The notes below the pieces were generated by a model. That model saw only the letters and a list, made by a program, of their open reading frames with translations, had not been told where the DNA came from and did not search any database. Made by a program: the position numbers and the translations under genes. Of a stretch of 64,000 bases of DNA, positions 37,812-46,884 are shown one piece after another; the first letter of the stretch is position 1; every line of letters starts with the position of its first letter. Source of the DNA: Loktanella sp. PT4BL (lineage in GTDB: Bacteria > Pseudomonadota > Alphaproteobacteria > Rhodobacterales > Rhodobacteraceae); NCBI RefSeq assembly GCF_003201935.1, contig NZ_QJJL01000001.1, positions 620,001 to 684,000 on the forward strand, read 5' to 3'.

Positions 37812-38726
37812 TCAACGTGAGGCATGGAAAGATTGGCCCAGTGACCCGGGCGCACGTCCAGCCCGCATAATAACCAGAACCGCGATAGTGGCTAGATAGG
37901 GCGCCATAGAAAGATACTCGACCGCAATGGCCGCACCCGCTGCTTGCAGGTTAAGCTGCAACACAGTGACGCCGCCGAACAAATAGGCACCCAGCAAAAG
38001 CCGCCCCGGACGCCAGCTTGCAAAGACGACGATGGCCAGCGCGATCCAGCCCGCACCGGCTGTCATGCCTTCGGTCCATTGCGGCACGCGCACAAGGCTG
38101 AGGTAGGCGCCACCCAAGCCCGCACAGGCCCCGCCGAACATGATCGCCAGCATCCGTACGCGCACAACGTGATAGCCCAGCGCATGGGCCGCTTCATGGT
38201 TCTCACCGACCGCGCGCAGAATCAGCCCTGCACGTGAATAGCGCAAGAACCCCCAGACAGCGGCAACAAGTGCGAGGCCCACATAGACCATGGGATCATG
38301 CTGAAAAATAATCGGTCCTATCACAGGAATGTCGCCGAGGACCGGGATATACCAATCCGGAAAGGCGGGCGCCTTGATCCCGATATAACCCTGTCCCATC
38401 AAGGCCGACAGCCCCAGCCCGAAGAGCGTCAGCGCAAGGCCGGTTGCCACTTGATTGGACAGCAAGAACTGGGTCAGAAAGCCAAAGATCAGTGAAATAA
38501 GCGCACCGCCAAGGGCGGCACCCGCAAAACCTATCCAAGGTGAATTGGTGCCGACCGCCACGACAAAGCCGCAGACAGCCCCGGTGATCATCATCCCCTC
38601 GACACCAAGGTTCAGAACGCCGGCACGTTCGACCACCAGCTCGCCAATCGCGGCGAGCATGATCGGCGTTGCGGCGACCATCAGGGAGGCGAGCAAAAGG
38701 ACGGGGTTGATCGAAGAGAGGTCCAT
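37812..38726 (-). CDS. Purine/nucleoside ABC transporter permease 2
   Basis: 304-aa inner-membrane permease of the BPD_transp_2 type. About nine helices are visible, with GELVVERAGVLNLGVEGMMI (residues 27-46) as the family signature. It forms a heterodimer with the upstream permease, whose stop codon shares one base with this start. It is 30 bp before the BMP gene. Confidence 0.93.
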   Translation of the reverse strand: MDLSSINPVLLLASLMVAATPIMLAAIGELVVERAGVLNLGVEGMMITGAVCGFVVAVGTNSPWIGFAGAALGGALISLIFGFLTQFLLSNQVATGLALTLFGLGLSALMGQGYIGIKAPAFPDWYIPVLGDIPVIGPIIFQHDPMVYVGLALVAAVWGFLRYSRAGLILRAVGENHEAAHALGYHVVRVRMLAIMFGGACAGLGGAYLSLVRVPQWTEGMTAGAGWIALAIVVFASWRPGRLLLGAYLFGGVTVLQLNLQAAGAAIAVEYLSMAPYLATIAVLVIMRAGRAPGSLGQSFHASR

Positions 38727-39802
38727 CAGTGCGCCTTTCTTGCCAAGGTGATCCGGTAGTTGGTCAGCACATCCACCGCGAGCAGGAAGAACAACAACAT
38801 GCCTTGCAGAATCTGGATTGCGGCAATCGGCAGGCCAAGGTTCGACTGGGCAATCTCACCGCCGATATATGTCAGTGCCATCAGACCGCCAGCCAGCAAG
38901 ATACCGACAGGATGCAAGCGCCCCAGAAACGCTACGATAATCGCGGTAAATCCGTAGCCTACGTTAAAATCGATACTGACCTGCCCGGCAGGTCCCGCAA
39001 CCTCGAACAAGCCCGCAAGCCCTGCCAAAGTCCCCGAGATCCCCATGCAGATCAGGATCAGCCTGCCCGGGTTCACCCCCGCGAAACGCGCGGCCCGCGG
39101 GCTTTGCCCCGAGAGGCGCACGTTGAACCCGAAGATATGTCGCGACAGGGCGATATAGGCAAAAATCACGGCGATCAGCGCCGTAACGACCCCCCAGTGC
39201 ATGCCCGCCGATTGATTGATCCAGCTTGTGGCGGATGGATACTGCGCAAGGTTCCGGCTGCCGGGAAAGCCCATACCCTCGGGGTTGCGCAACGCACCCA
39301 GTGCCATCGAGGCCAGCAGTTGCTCGGCCACGTAAACGAGCATGAGCGACACAAGAATTTCGTTGGTGCCGAATTTGACCCGCAGCAATCCGGGGATCAT
39401 CGCCCACAACAGCCCGCCCAATGCGCCCGCGACAACCATCAATGGCAGGATGATGAAACTCTCCATCGGATAGAAGGCGAGGCCCACAGCGGCCCCACAA
39501 ATCGCACCAACAATATACTGCCCCTCGGCCCCGATGTTCCAAATTCCTGCACGAAAGCCAAAGGACAAGCCAATCGCGATCAGCACCAAAGGCGCGCCCT
39601 TAATCAAAAGCTGCGGGCGATAGAACCATGCAAACTCTGAAAACAGCGGATCAAAGAAGATGGTACGGATCGTCACCAGCGGGTCTTGGCCAAGGGCCGC
39701 GAACAAGACGCCACCAAAGAACATGGTTAAAAGCACCGCGACAATCGGGGTGGCAAAGGTCCACCTTTTTGAGGGTTGCGGGCGCTTTTCCAGCTTAATC
39801 AT
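38726..39802 (-). CDS. Purine/nucleoside ABC transporter permease 1
   Basis: 358-aa BPD_transp_2-type permease, the larger of the pair, with FRAGIWNIGAEGQYIVGAI near residues 83-101 and KFGTNEILVSLMLVYVAEQL in the coupling region. A 51-bp gap separates it from the ATPase gene upstream. Confidence 0.93.
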   Translation of the reverse strand: MIKLEKRPQPSKRWTFATPIVAVLLTMFFGGVLFAALGQDPLVTIRTIFFDPLFSEFAWFYRPQLLIKGAPLVLIAIGLSFGFRAGIWNIGAEGQYIVGAICGAAVGLAFYPMESFIILPLMVVAGALGGLLWAMIPGLLRVKFGTNEILVSLMLVYVAEQLLASMALGALRNPEGMGFPGSRNLAQYPSATSWINQSAGMHWGVVTALIAVIFAYIALSRHIFGFNVRLSGQSPRAARFAGVNPGRLILICMGISGTLAGLAGLFEVAGPAGQVSIDFNVGYGFTAIIVAFLGRLHPVGILLAGGLMALTYIGGEIAQSNLGLPIAAIQILQGMLLFFLLAVDVLTNYRITLARKAH

Positions 39803-39853
39803 GCGCAGCCCCCTGACTTTCCATGTCCAATCAAACTTCCGCCGGAGGCATCC

Positions 39854-41377
39854 TTACGCATCAACATGCGCTACCTCCATATCATGGGCTCCACCCAGCA
39901 TCAGACCGATCTCTTCCACAGTCAGCCCTGCAGCAGGACGCGGCGCTGAAAGCCGCCCTTCGTTCAACGCAGCAAAGCGGTCGGAAATCTCCATCAACTC
40001 GTCCAGATCCTGACTGATCACAATCACGGCCGCACCTTTGGCCGCCAGATCCAGCAGCGCCTGCCGGATCGCCGCTGCCGCTGATGCATCAACACCCCAT
40101 GTCGGCTGGTTCACGACCAGCACCTCGGGGGCTTGCATGATCTCGCGGCCGATTACGAATTTCTGCAGGTTTCCGCCGGACAGTGACCGCGCCGCATTTT
40201 GCGGCCCCGGCGTGCGCACGTCAAAAGCGGCAATCACCCCTTCGGCGAATTTCCGTGCTTTGGCCCAATGCAGGAACCCGTTTGTCGTCAGTTTCTCGCG
40301 CGTCATGGCTGTCAGGATCGCGTTTTCCGTGAGGCTCATATCAGGTGCCGCGGCATGGCCCATCCGTTCTTCTGGAGCGGCCAGAATGCCGATCTTGCGC
40401 CGCGCATTGGGTGCAAGGTTGCCGATGGGCTGGCCCTTATAGTGGATCATTGCCTTTGCTGTCTTCATTTCACCCGATAGAGCCGCGACCAGCTCATCCT
40501 GCCCATTACCGGCAACGCCACCAATCCCCAGCACCTCGCCCTTGCGCACCTCCAGGACGATATCCCGCAAAGGCGTGCCAAAACGATGCGGTGCTTTCGC
40601 GCTCAGGTTCTTGAGTGCCAGAACGGTTTCACCTGCAGGCTTGTCTTCTTTGTGCGGCACATGCAGCGTGCTGCCCACCATCAGTTCTGCCATATCCCGC
40701 GCCGAGGTCGTGCGCGGATCACAGGTGCCGACGACCTGCCCCAGCCGCAGGACCGTGGCATTGTCACACAGTGCGCGAATTTCTTCGAGCTTGTGTGAGA
40801 TATAGAGAATCGCCGTGCTTTCGCGGCTGAGCTTGCGCAGCGTTTCGAAAAGGATTGCCACCTCTTGCGGGGTAAGGACCGATGTCGGCTCATCCATGAT
40901 CAAAAGCTTGGGGTCCTGCAAAAGGCAGCGAATAATCTCGACCCTTTGGCGCTCGCCTGCAGACAGCTCTCCTACGATCCTGTCCGGATCAAGCGGCAGA
41001 CCGTATTGATCCGATACCTGCCGCACCTGTGCTGCAATCTCGGCCTGGGGCGGCGGGTTTTCCATGCCAAGCGCGATGTTCTCGGCCACGTTCATCGCAT
41101 CAAAAAGCGAGAAATGCTGGAACACCATCGCAACGCCTGCCGCACGGGCCGCGCGGGGTTCGGCGGGCTGGAAGGGTTCGCCCTCCAATGTCATCGTCCC
41201 GCTGTCAGGTTTGACCAATCCGTAGATGGTTTTGACCAGTGTCGATTTGCCGGCCCCGTTCTCGCCCAAGAGTGCGTGGACTTCACCGCGCCCGATATCA
41301 AAGGAGACGTCCTTGTTGGCGACAACACCGGGATAGGCTTTGGTCAGCCCCCATAAGCGCAACAGCGGTTCCGTCAT
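39854..41377 (-). CDS. Purine/nucleoside ABC transporter ATP-binding protein (two ABC domains)
   Basis: 507 aa with tandem ABC domains, as in the sugar/nucleoside RbsA and YufO types. Domain 1 has Walker A GENGAGKST and LSAGERQRVEI. Domain 2 has a degenerate P-loop, GGVAGNGQDEL, and LSGGNLQKFVIGRE. This asymmetry is normal for the group. Its start overlaps the xdhC stop by 4 nt, coupling importer and enzyme. Confidence 0.94.
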   Translation of the reverse strand: MTEPLLRLWGLTKAYPGVVANKDVSFDIGRGEVHALLGENGAGKSTLVKTIYGLVKPDSGTMTLEGEPFQPAEPRAARAAGVAMVFQHFSLFDAMNVAENIALGMENPPPQAEIAAQVRQVSDQYGLPLDPDRIVGELSAGERQRVEIIRCLLQDPKLLIMDEPTSVLTPQEVAILFETLRKLSRESTAILYISHKLEEIRALCDNATVLRLGQVVGTCDPRTTSARDMAELMVGSTLHVPHKEDKPAGETVLALKNLSAKAPHRFGTPLRDIVLEVRKGEVLGIGGVAGNGQDELVAALSGEMKTAKAMIHYKGQPIGNLAPNARRKIGILAAPEERMGHAAAPDMSLTENAILTAMTREKLTTNGFLHWAKARKFAEGVIAAFDVRTPGPQNAARSLSGGNLQKFVIGREIMQAPEVLVVNQPTWGVDASAAAAIRQALLDLAAKGAAVIVISQDLDELMEISDRFAALNEGRLSAPRPAAGLTVEEIGLMLGGAHDMEVAHVDA

Positions 41378-42111
41378 GCAGTGCGCTCCCTTGTCTGGCG
41401 TGCCTGAGGGCTAATCATCGCAGTTGCGACGCCAAGTGCAATCGCCGCAGGGTGTTTTCCAAGTGCGGGATCCCCGATTGGACACGCGATGCGCGAGATT
41501 TGGGCGGGCGTATGCCCCAATGCCGCGAGGCGCGACCTGAATCGCGCCCATTTCGTCGCAGATCCGATCAATCCTGCACTGTGAAAGTCGTGGTTCAGCA
41601 GCGCGTGGCAGAGGGCGAGGTCGATTTCATGGCTATAGGTAAGAATCAGGTGATCGGCATTAGTGGGGGCATGTTTCACAATCAGGGCAGGGTCTTTGGC
41701 GACAAGAGTTGTGACATCGGTCTCCGGAAAGCGTTCCGGGCCTGTATCCACCCAAGTGATCTCAAAATCCGGCAAAGGTGCCATCACGTTGACCAGAGCG
41801 CGCCCGACGTGCCCTGCGCCATAAATCCAGAGCGGACGGGCAGGGGGGGTGGTCATCGCTTCCGCCTCTTCCCACAACAGGCTGACCGATCCGCCGCAGC
41901 ACTGGCCGAGTGCGGGGCCCAGCGGTACTGTTGCATTATGGCTTTGCCGTCCATCGCGCAGCATCCGGCGTGCTTCGGCCATCGCCTCCCATTCCAGCGT
42001 GCCGCCCCCGATGGTCCCTTCGCTCCGGTCCGCCCAAACCAGCATCTGCGTGCCTGCCTCACGCGGCACGGACCCCGCGGTTTTCGTCACCGTGATGCGA
42101 ATTGCCGTCAT
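41374..42111 (-). CDS. xdhC: Xanthine dehydrogenase accessory protein XdhC
   Basis: 245-aa Moco-binding chaperone that inserts the sulfurated molybdenum cofactor into XdhB. It shows the N-terminal GSVPREAGTQMLV and GTIGGGTLEWEA motifs and a Rossmann-like C-terminal half with LWIYGAGHVGRALVNV. It overlaps xdhB and the ABC ATPase gene by 4 nt on both sides. Confidence 0.95.
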   Translation of the reverse strand: MTAIRITVTKTAGSVPREAGTQMLVWADRSEGTIGGGTLEWEAMAEARRMLRDGRQSHNATVPLGPALGQCCGGSVSLLWEEAEAMTTPPARPLWIYGAGHVGRALVNVMAPLPDFEITWVDTGPERFPETDVTTLVAKDPALIVKHAPTNADHLILTYSHEIDLALCHALLNHDFHSAGLIGSATKWARFRSRLAALGHTPAQISRIACPIGDPALGKHPAAIALGVATAMISPQARQTRERTA

Positions 42112-44441
42112 GCGCGCGCCCTGTTCACAGCGCGCAGCACTTCTTCGGCGGTCGCAGGGGCCTGCAGGTCAGGGTAGGCGTTGCCGCAGGCGGCAACCGC
42201 ATCCGATAACGCGAGAAACGCTGAAGTGCCCAGCATGAAAGGCGGCTCACCCACCGCTTTGGAGCGGTAGATCGTCTGGGCGGGGTTCGGTTGATCCCAA
42301 AGAGCCACGTTGAACACATCGGGCCGGTCCGAACAGACGGGTATCTTATAGGTCGCAGGCGCATGGGTACGCAGGCGCCCCTTGTCGTCCCAGACCAGCT
42401 CTTCGGTGGTCAGCCACCCGGCACCTTGGACATAGCCGCCTTCGACCTGCCCGATATCCAGTGCGGGGTTCAGCGATGCGCCCGCATCATGCAAGATATC
42501 GGTGCGCAGGATGCGGTTTTCCCCTGTCAGCGTGTCGATCACCACCTCTGTCACCGCAGCGCCTTGGGCAAAATAGAAGAACGGCGTACCGGTGCCCTTG
42601 ATGCGGTCCCATGCCAGATCGGGGGTTTTGTAAAATCCGGTCGCGGAGAGGCTGACGCGGTTCAGGTACGCGGTCTGCGCTGCTTCGGCGAAACTCATTT
42701 GCGCGGCACCGACAAAGACACGACTGTTCTCAAAGCGCACGCTGGCGGCATCCGTCTGGTGCAGTTCCGCCAGACAGGCCGCAATCCGGTCACGAATGAT
42801 ATCGCAGGCATTGGCCACCGCCATCCCGTTCAGGTCTGTGCCCGATGACGCCGCCGTGGCCGAGGTGTTGGGCACCTTGCCCGTATCCGTGGCGGTGATC
42901 TTGATCGCCGAAACGTCTATGCCAAAGCGGTGGGCGGCGACTTGCGCCACCTTCTGAAACAGCCCTTGGCCCATTTCCGTCCCGCCGTGGTTCATATGCA
43001 CCGAGCCGTCCTGATAAACATGCACCAGCGCGCCCGCCTGATTGAGGTGGGTCAGCGTGAAGGAAATACCGAATTTCACAGGGCTGAAGGCGATGCCTTT
43101 CTTGAGGACCTCATGGCCCGCGTTCCACTCGGCGATGGCGGCGCGGCGGGCGTGATAGTTGGATGACGCCAGCAGCGCCTCGGTCATCTCATGCAGGATG
43201 AAGTCCTTGACGGGCATATGGTAGGGCGTCGTCTGAACGGCGGGTTTTGGCGAATGCTCCGCGCCAAATCGTTTGCCGGTTCCCGGCCCTTCGGCCTGCA
43301 TTCCGGCATAGTAATTGCGCTGACGCACCACGACAGGATCAAGGCCCAGTTCGGCCGCTATATGATCCATCACCCGCTCGATCCCCAAAACCCCCTGCGG
43401 GCCGCCAAAGCCGCGAAAGGCGGTGGCGGACTGTGTATTGGTCTTGAGCCTGTGCGAAGTGATCCGCGCGGCAGGCAGATGATAGGCGTTGTCGGCATGC
43501 AGCATCGCGCGGTCGGCCACGGGGAGTGACAGATCAAGCGCCCAACCGCACCGCGTCATCTGGGTGAAATCAACGCCTGTGAGGCGCCCCTCACCATCAA
43601 AGCCTGCGTCATAGGTGATCCTGAAATCGTGCCGCTTGCCGGTGATCATCATGTCATCGTCACGGTCATAGCGCATTTTGCATGGCTTGCCTGTCAGCCG
43701 CGCGGCCACGGCGCAACCCACCGCGAGCGCGTTGCCCTGGCTCTCTTTGCCGCCGAACCCGCCCCCCATGCGGCGTACTTCACAGCGCACAGCATGCATC
43801 GGAACGCCCAGTGCCTCAGCCACCTTATGCTGGATTTCAGTGGGGTGCTGGGTCGAACTCTGCACGACCATGTCCCCGCCTTCCTGCGGCAGGGCCAAGG
43901 CGGCCTGACCTTCAAGGTAGAAGTGTTCCTGCCCGCCCATGTTGATGGTGCCCGTGATGCGATGTGGCGCGGTGTTCAGGGCGCTTTCCACATCACCTTT
44001 GGTCCAGATGCGGGGGCCGTCTTCAAAGCGGCTATCGGCGGCGATCGCATCGTCGATTGTCAGGATCGGCGTTTCTTCGGCATAGTCGATGGTCGCCAAC
44101 CGCGCAGCCTTGCGCGCCGCCAGATGCGACTGTGCGACCACCATAAAGAGGGGTTGTCCGTAATAATGCACACGCCCCGTCGCCAGCAGCGGCTCGTCAT
44201 GTGCCGATGGCGAGACATCATTGGCGAAGGGCAGGTCATCTGCCGTCAGCACAGCGACAACACCGGCGGCGCTCTTCACCTTTTCAAGGTTCATCGCGCG
44301 AACGGTGCCGCAGGCGATCTCGGCCATGCCAAAAGCCAGATGCAACGTGCCGGCCGGTGTCGGGATATCGTCGATGTAACGCGCAGTTCCCGTCACATGC
44401 AGGGTCGCGGCATCATGGGGGAGGGGGGTGGCAACGCTCAT
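42108..44441 (-). CDS. xdhB: Xanthine dehydrogenase molybdopterin-binding subunit
   Basis: 777 aa from ATG at 44441, the length of the Rhodobacter capsulatus XdhB; an upstream in-frame ATG lies inside xdhA. Active-site segments are [21 protein letters not shown], the substrate Arg in [13 protein letters not shown], and the catalytic Glu in [10 protein letters not shown] near the C-terminus. It oxidises hypoxanthine and xanthine to urate. Its start overlaps the xdhA stop as ATGA. Confidence 0.96.
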   Translation of the reverse strand: MSVATPLPHDAATLHVTGTARYIDDIPTPAGTLHLAFGMAEIACGTVRAMNLEKVKSAAGVVAVLTADDLPFANDVSPSAHDEPLLATGRVHYYGQPLFMVVAQSHLAARKAARLATIDYAEETPILTIDDAIAADSRFEDGPRIWTKGDVESALNTAPHRITGTINMGGQEHFYLEGQAALALPQEGGDMVVQSSTQHPTEIQHKVAEALGVPMHAVRCEVRRMGGGFGGKESQGNALAVGCAVAARLTGKPCKMRYDRDDDMMITGKRHDFRITYDAGFDGEGRLTGVDFTQMTRCGWALDLSLPVADRAMLHADNAYHLPAARITSHRLKTNTQSATAFRGFGGPQGVLGIERVMDHIAAELGLDPVVVRQRNYYAGMQAEGPGTGKRFGAEHSPKPAVQTTPYHMPVKDFILHEMTEALLASSNYHARRAAIAEWNAGHEVLKKGIAFSPVKFGISFTLTHLNQAGALVHVYQDGSVHMNHGGTEMGQGLFQKVAQVAAHRFGIDVSAIKITATDTGKVPNTSATAASSGTDLNGMAVANACDIIRDRIAACLAELHQTDAASVRFENSRVFVGAAQMSFAEAAQTAYLNRVSLSATGFYKTPDLAWDRIKGTGTPFFYFAQGAAVTEVVIDTLTGENRILRTDILHDAGASLNPALDIGQVEGGYVQGAGWLTTEELVWDDKGRLRTHAPATYKIPVCSDRPDVFNVALWDQPNPAQTIYRSKAVGEPPFMLGTSAFLALSDAVAACGNAYPDLQAPATAEEVLRAVNRARA

Positions 44442-45793
44442 GCTTTCACCTCCAAAACAGAGGTGGCCTGACCGCTGAGGTCCGCAAAATAGCGCTGGAG
44501 CAGGTTCTGCGCGAGCTTCAGGCGGTAATTCGCGCTGGCGCGCATGTCGGACATGGGCGTGTAGTCCTGCGCGAAGAGGCCAGCGGCATCTGCGATTGTC
44601 GCTGATGTCCACGGCTGGCCGATGAGCGCCGCCTCAACCCCATGCGCGCGGTGCGGGGTGCCCGCCATGCCGCCAAAGGCGATGCGTGCCTCGCTGACAA
44701 CGCCGTCTACAACAGTGACATTGAAGCAGCCGCAAACCGCTGAAATATCCTGATCGAAGCGTTTCGAGATTTTATAGCAGCGCAGCGCTGGTGCGTTCTT
44801 GGGCAGCGTCACGCCGGTCACCAGCTCGCCCGGGGCGCGGTCCTGCTTACCGTAGGCGATGAAGAAATCCTCGATTGGCAGATCACGCGTCTTGGTGCCG
44901 TGGCGCAGGTGCAAGGTGGCGCCAAGTGCGATGAGCGCGGGTGGATTGTCGCCGATGGGCGAGCCGTTCGCGATATTCCCGCCGATGGTCGCCGCATTGC
45001 GCACCTGCTCGGAACCATAACGCCTGATCATTTCGGCATAAGAGGGGTGTGTTTTGCGGATGGTCGCGAGAACTTCGGTCATTGTGACGGCAGCCCCGAA
45101 ATGAATGCCGTCCTGTGTTTTGGTAATCTCGCGCAGCGATGCACAGCGGTTCAGGAAAGCGACTTTGGGCAGGTCCCGCAGCTGCTTGGTGACCCAGAGG
45201 CCGACATCCGTCGCACCCGCAATCAGCGTCGCGTCAGGGTTGGAGGCGTACCAGTCGGCCAACGCATCCAAGGTTTCCGGCGCGTATGGGACGCCATCAA
45301 CAGCGGGGGTCTCATCCCTGATCCATGCGGGCACCTGTGCGGTTTCCGCCGCCTGCGCCGCCCGAACGATTGGCGCATAGCCGGTGCAGCGGCACAGGTT
45401 ACCAGCCAGCACATCGTTGTGATCGGCGCGCCCTTGCAGGTGCCCAGTTGCCATCGCGGCAATAAACCCCGGCGTACAAAACCCGCATTGCGATCCGTGA
45501 TGGTCGATCATCGCCTGCTGGACAGGGTGCAGTGTGCCATCCGGCGCGCTGATCCCTTCAACAGTGCGCACGGCTTTGCCATGCAATTGCGGCAAGAAGA
45601 GAATACATGCATTGAGTGCTTTCGCGCCGTCCGCGTCCGTGACCATGACAGTGCAGGCCCCGCAATCGCCCTCGTTACAGCCTTCCTTGGTGCCGCAAAG
45701 ACCCTGATCCTCGCGCAGCCATTCTAGCAGGGTGCGGGTCGGCTCCGCTTCCACCTGCACGGTTTCCCCGTTGAGAAGAAACGTGACGTTCAT
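44438..45793 (-). CDS. xdhA: Xanthine dehydrogenase Fe-S/FAD subunit
   Basis: 451 aa. The plant-type 2Fe-2S site includes C39, C44 and C47 in [13 protein letters not shown]; the second cluster has QCGFCTPGF and CRCTGY. The FAD domain shows [13 protein letters not shown] and [15 protein letters not shown]. It passes electrons from the Mo centre in XdhB to NAD+. It is the first gene of the seven-gene enzyme-importer operon. Confidence 0.96.
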   Translation of the reverse strand: MNVTFLLNGETVQVEAEPTRTLLEWLREDQGLCGTKEGCNEGDCGACTVMVTDADGAKALNACILFLPQLHGKAVRTVEGISAPDGTLHPVQQAMIDHHGSQCGFCTPGFIAAMATGHLQGRADHNDVLAGNLCRCTGYAPIVRAAQAAETAQVPAWIRDETPAVDGVPYAPETLDALADWYASNPDATLIAGATDVGLWVTKQLRDLPKVAFLNRCASLREITKTQDGIHFGAAVTMTEVLATIRKTHPSYAEMIRRYGSEQVRNAATIGGNIANGSPIGDNPPALIALGATLHLRHGTKTRDLPIEDFFIAYGKQDRAPGELVTGVTLPKNAPALRCYKISKRFDQDISAVCGCFNVTVVDGVVSEARIAFGGMAGTPHRAHGVEAALIGQPWTSATIADAAGLFAQDYTPMSDMRASANYRLKLAQNLLQRYFADLSGQATSVLEVKA

Positions 45794-45836
45794 GATTTAA
45801 ACCCGTCGCCTTACCGAATGTCTGTCAGGGCGCTAC

Positions 45837-45859
45837 GATGTCGATGCGACGTAGACATC
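45837..45859 (-). promoter_or_regulatory. Inverted repeat upstream of xdhA
   Basis: GATGTC (45837-45842) and GACATC (45854-45859), 11-nt spacer, 44-66 bp before the xdhA start. A possible operator of the purine operon; no regulator gene is nearby and I do not recognise the motif. Confidence 0.25.
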
Positions 45860-45965
45860 AGCCCTTTTCCACACGTCATGAAACCCGTGTCGGGATCGTT
45901 TGGCAAGGCATTTTACAAGAACCCTGCGGGATAAGTCGGCAGATGCCTATTCTGGTGGCAGTTGG

Positions 45966-46430
45966 CTAGGTCGATTGCCCAATGCTTTGGGCAAAGCTTG
46001 TCAGGGTTTCCAATGCGCCCGCCCAGCCATGTTGTACTTCATCAAGCGTATCGGGACCAGAGAAGGACGAGACTGCTACGGTGATGTTCAATGCGGTTTG
46101 CGCGCCCTTACTTTCCAGCAGATAGGTGACAAGACTTGTAGACACGGCTTCACCGCCGAAAATCAGAGTCTCCGTAAACACGGCGCGTTCCGGTGCTGCC
46201 AGATTGTACCAGCGGGTTTCCACAAGAAACTCGGGCGCATCAACAGGCCCGAACCGGTGCACATCCACTCCGCCTACACGCAGATCGGCGGCATCGGTCT
46301 CCAAAAGGGTAGATGCATCCGGCCCGTTCCATTTCTCGCGCTCTTTGGCATCTGTCAGAACCTGCCAAAGCCGGTCCGCTGGCAGAGGAAGCAAACGGTG
46401 CATGTCGAATGATTTTGTATCAAGTGGCAT
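45966..46430 (-). CDS. SRPBCC/Aha1-type protein
   Basis: A 154-aa START-like fold protein of the AHSA1/YndB type, with HRLLPLPADRLWQVLTDAKE near the start and a C-terminal helix HGWAGALETLTSFAQSI. Such proteins bind small hydrophobic ligands in a cavity; no ligand can be assigned. It begins right after the ArsR regulator stop, a pairing seen repeatedly in bacteria. Confidence 0.88.
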   Translation of the reverse strand: MPLDTKSFDMHRLLPLPADRLWQVLTDAKEREKWNGPDASTLLETDAADLRVGGVDVHRFGPVDAPEFLVETRWYNLAAPERAVFTETLIFGGEAVSTSLVTYLLESKGAQTALNITVAVSSFSGPDTLDEVQHGWAGALETLTSFAQSIGQST

Positions 46431-46766
46431 CTAAATATCCTTTTCGTCTGCCGCGATCTTATGGGCCAGTGCATCGAGGTTGTTCATCCGGTTCTCCCAA
46501 ATCTCGCGTTGCCACGCGAGCCAGCCCTGTGCGGCAATCAGCGGAGCTGCCTCGATGTGGCAGGTGCGCACACGACCCTTCTTGATGGACCGGACGATTC
46601 CAGTGTCTTCGAGCACCTTGAGATGCCGCATGAATGTGGGCAGCGCCATTTTGTGCGGTGCGTGCAATTCGCTGACACTGGCAGGGCCGGAAGCCAGCCG
46701 CTCAATGACAGCGCGGCGGGTTGGATCGGCCATCGCGCCGAAGAAGGAATCAAGTTGCTTCGTCAT
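46431..46766 (-). CDS. ArsR-family transcriptional regulator
   Basis: 111-aa winged-helix regulator: ADPTRRAVIERLASGPASVS, then HKMALPTFMRHLKVLEDTGI as recognition helix and wing. It lacks the CxC metal motif of ArsR/SmtB, as expected for members paired with SRPBCC proteins. A palindrome upstream is its likely operator. Confidence 0.92.
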   Translation of the reverse strand: MTKQLDSFFGAMADPTRRAVIERLASGPASVSELHAPHKMALPTFMRHLKVLEDTGIVRSIKKGRVRTCHIEAAPLIAAQGWLAWQREIWENRMNNLDALAHKIAADEKDI

Positions 46767-46791
46767 GTGGGTGAGATTTCACCGGCAAGCA

Positions 46792-46819
46792 CCGATTGTC
46801 AATAAAGTTAGTCAATCGG
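46792..46819. promoter_or_regulatory. Candidate ArsR operator between arsR and dnaE
   Basis: CCGATTG (46792-46798) and CAATCGG (46813-46819) are a perfect 7-bp inverted repeat with a 14-nt AT-rich spacer that also contains repeated GTCAAT. It begins 26 bp upstream of the arsR start and lies within the divergent 118-bp gap to dnaE. Confidence 0.45.
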
Positions 46820-46884
46820 CTAAGTGATGAGCAATGGCACGCTTCCGCGCTTGCAGCGCCGCGGGCTTTCGCTACCTTGCGTCT

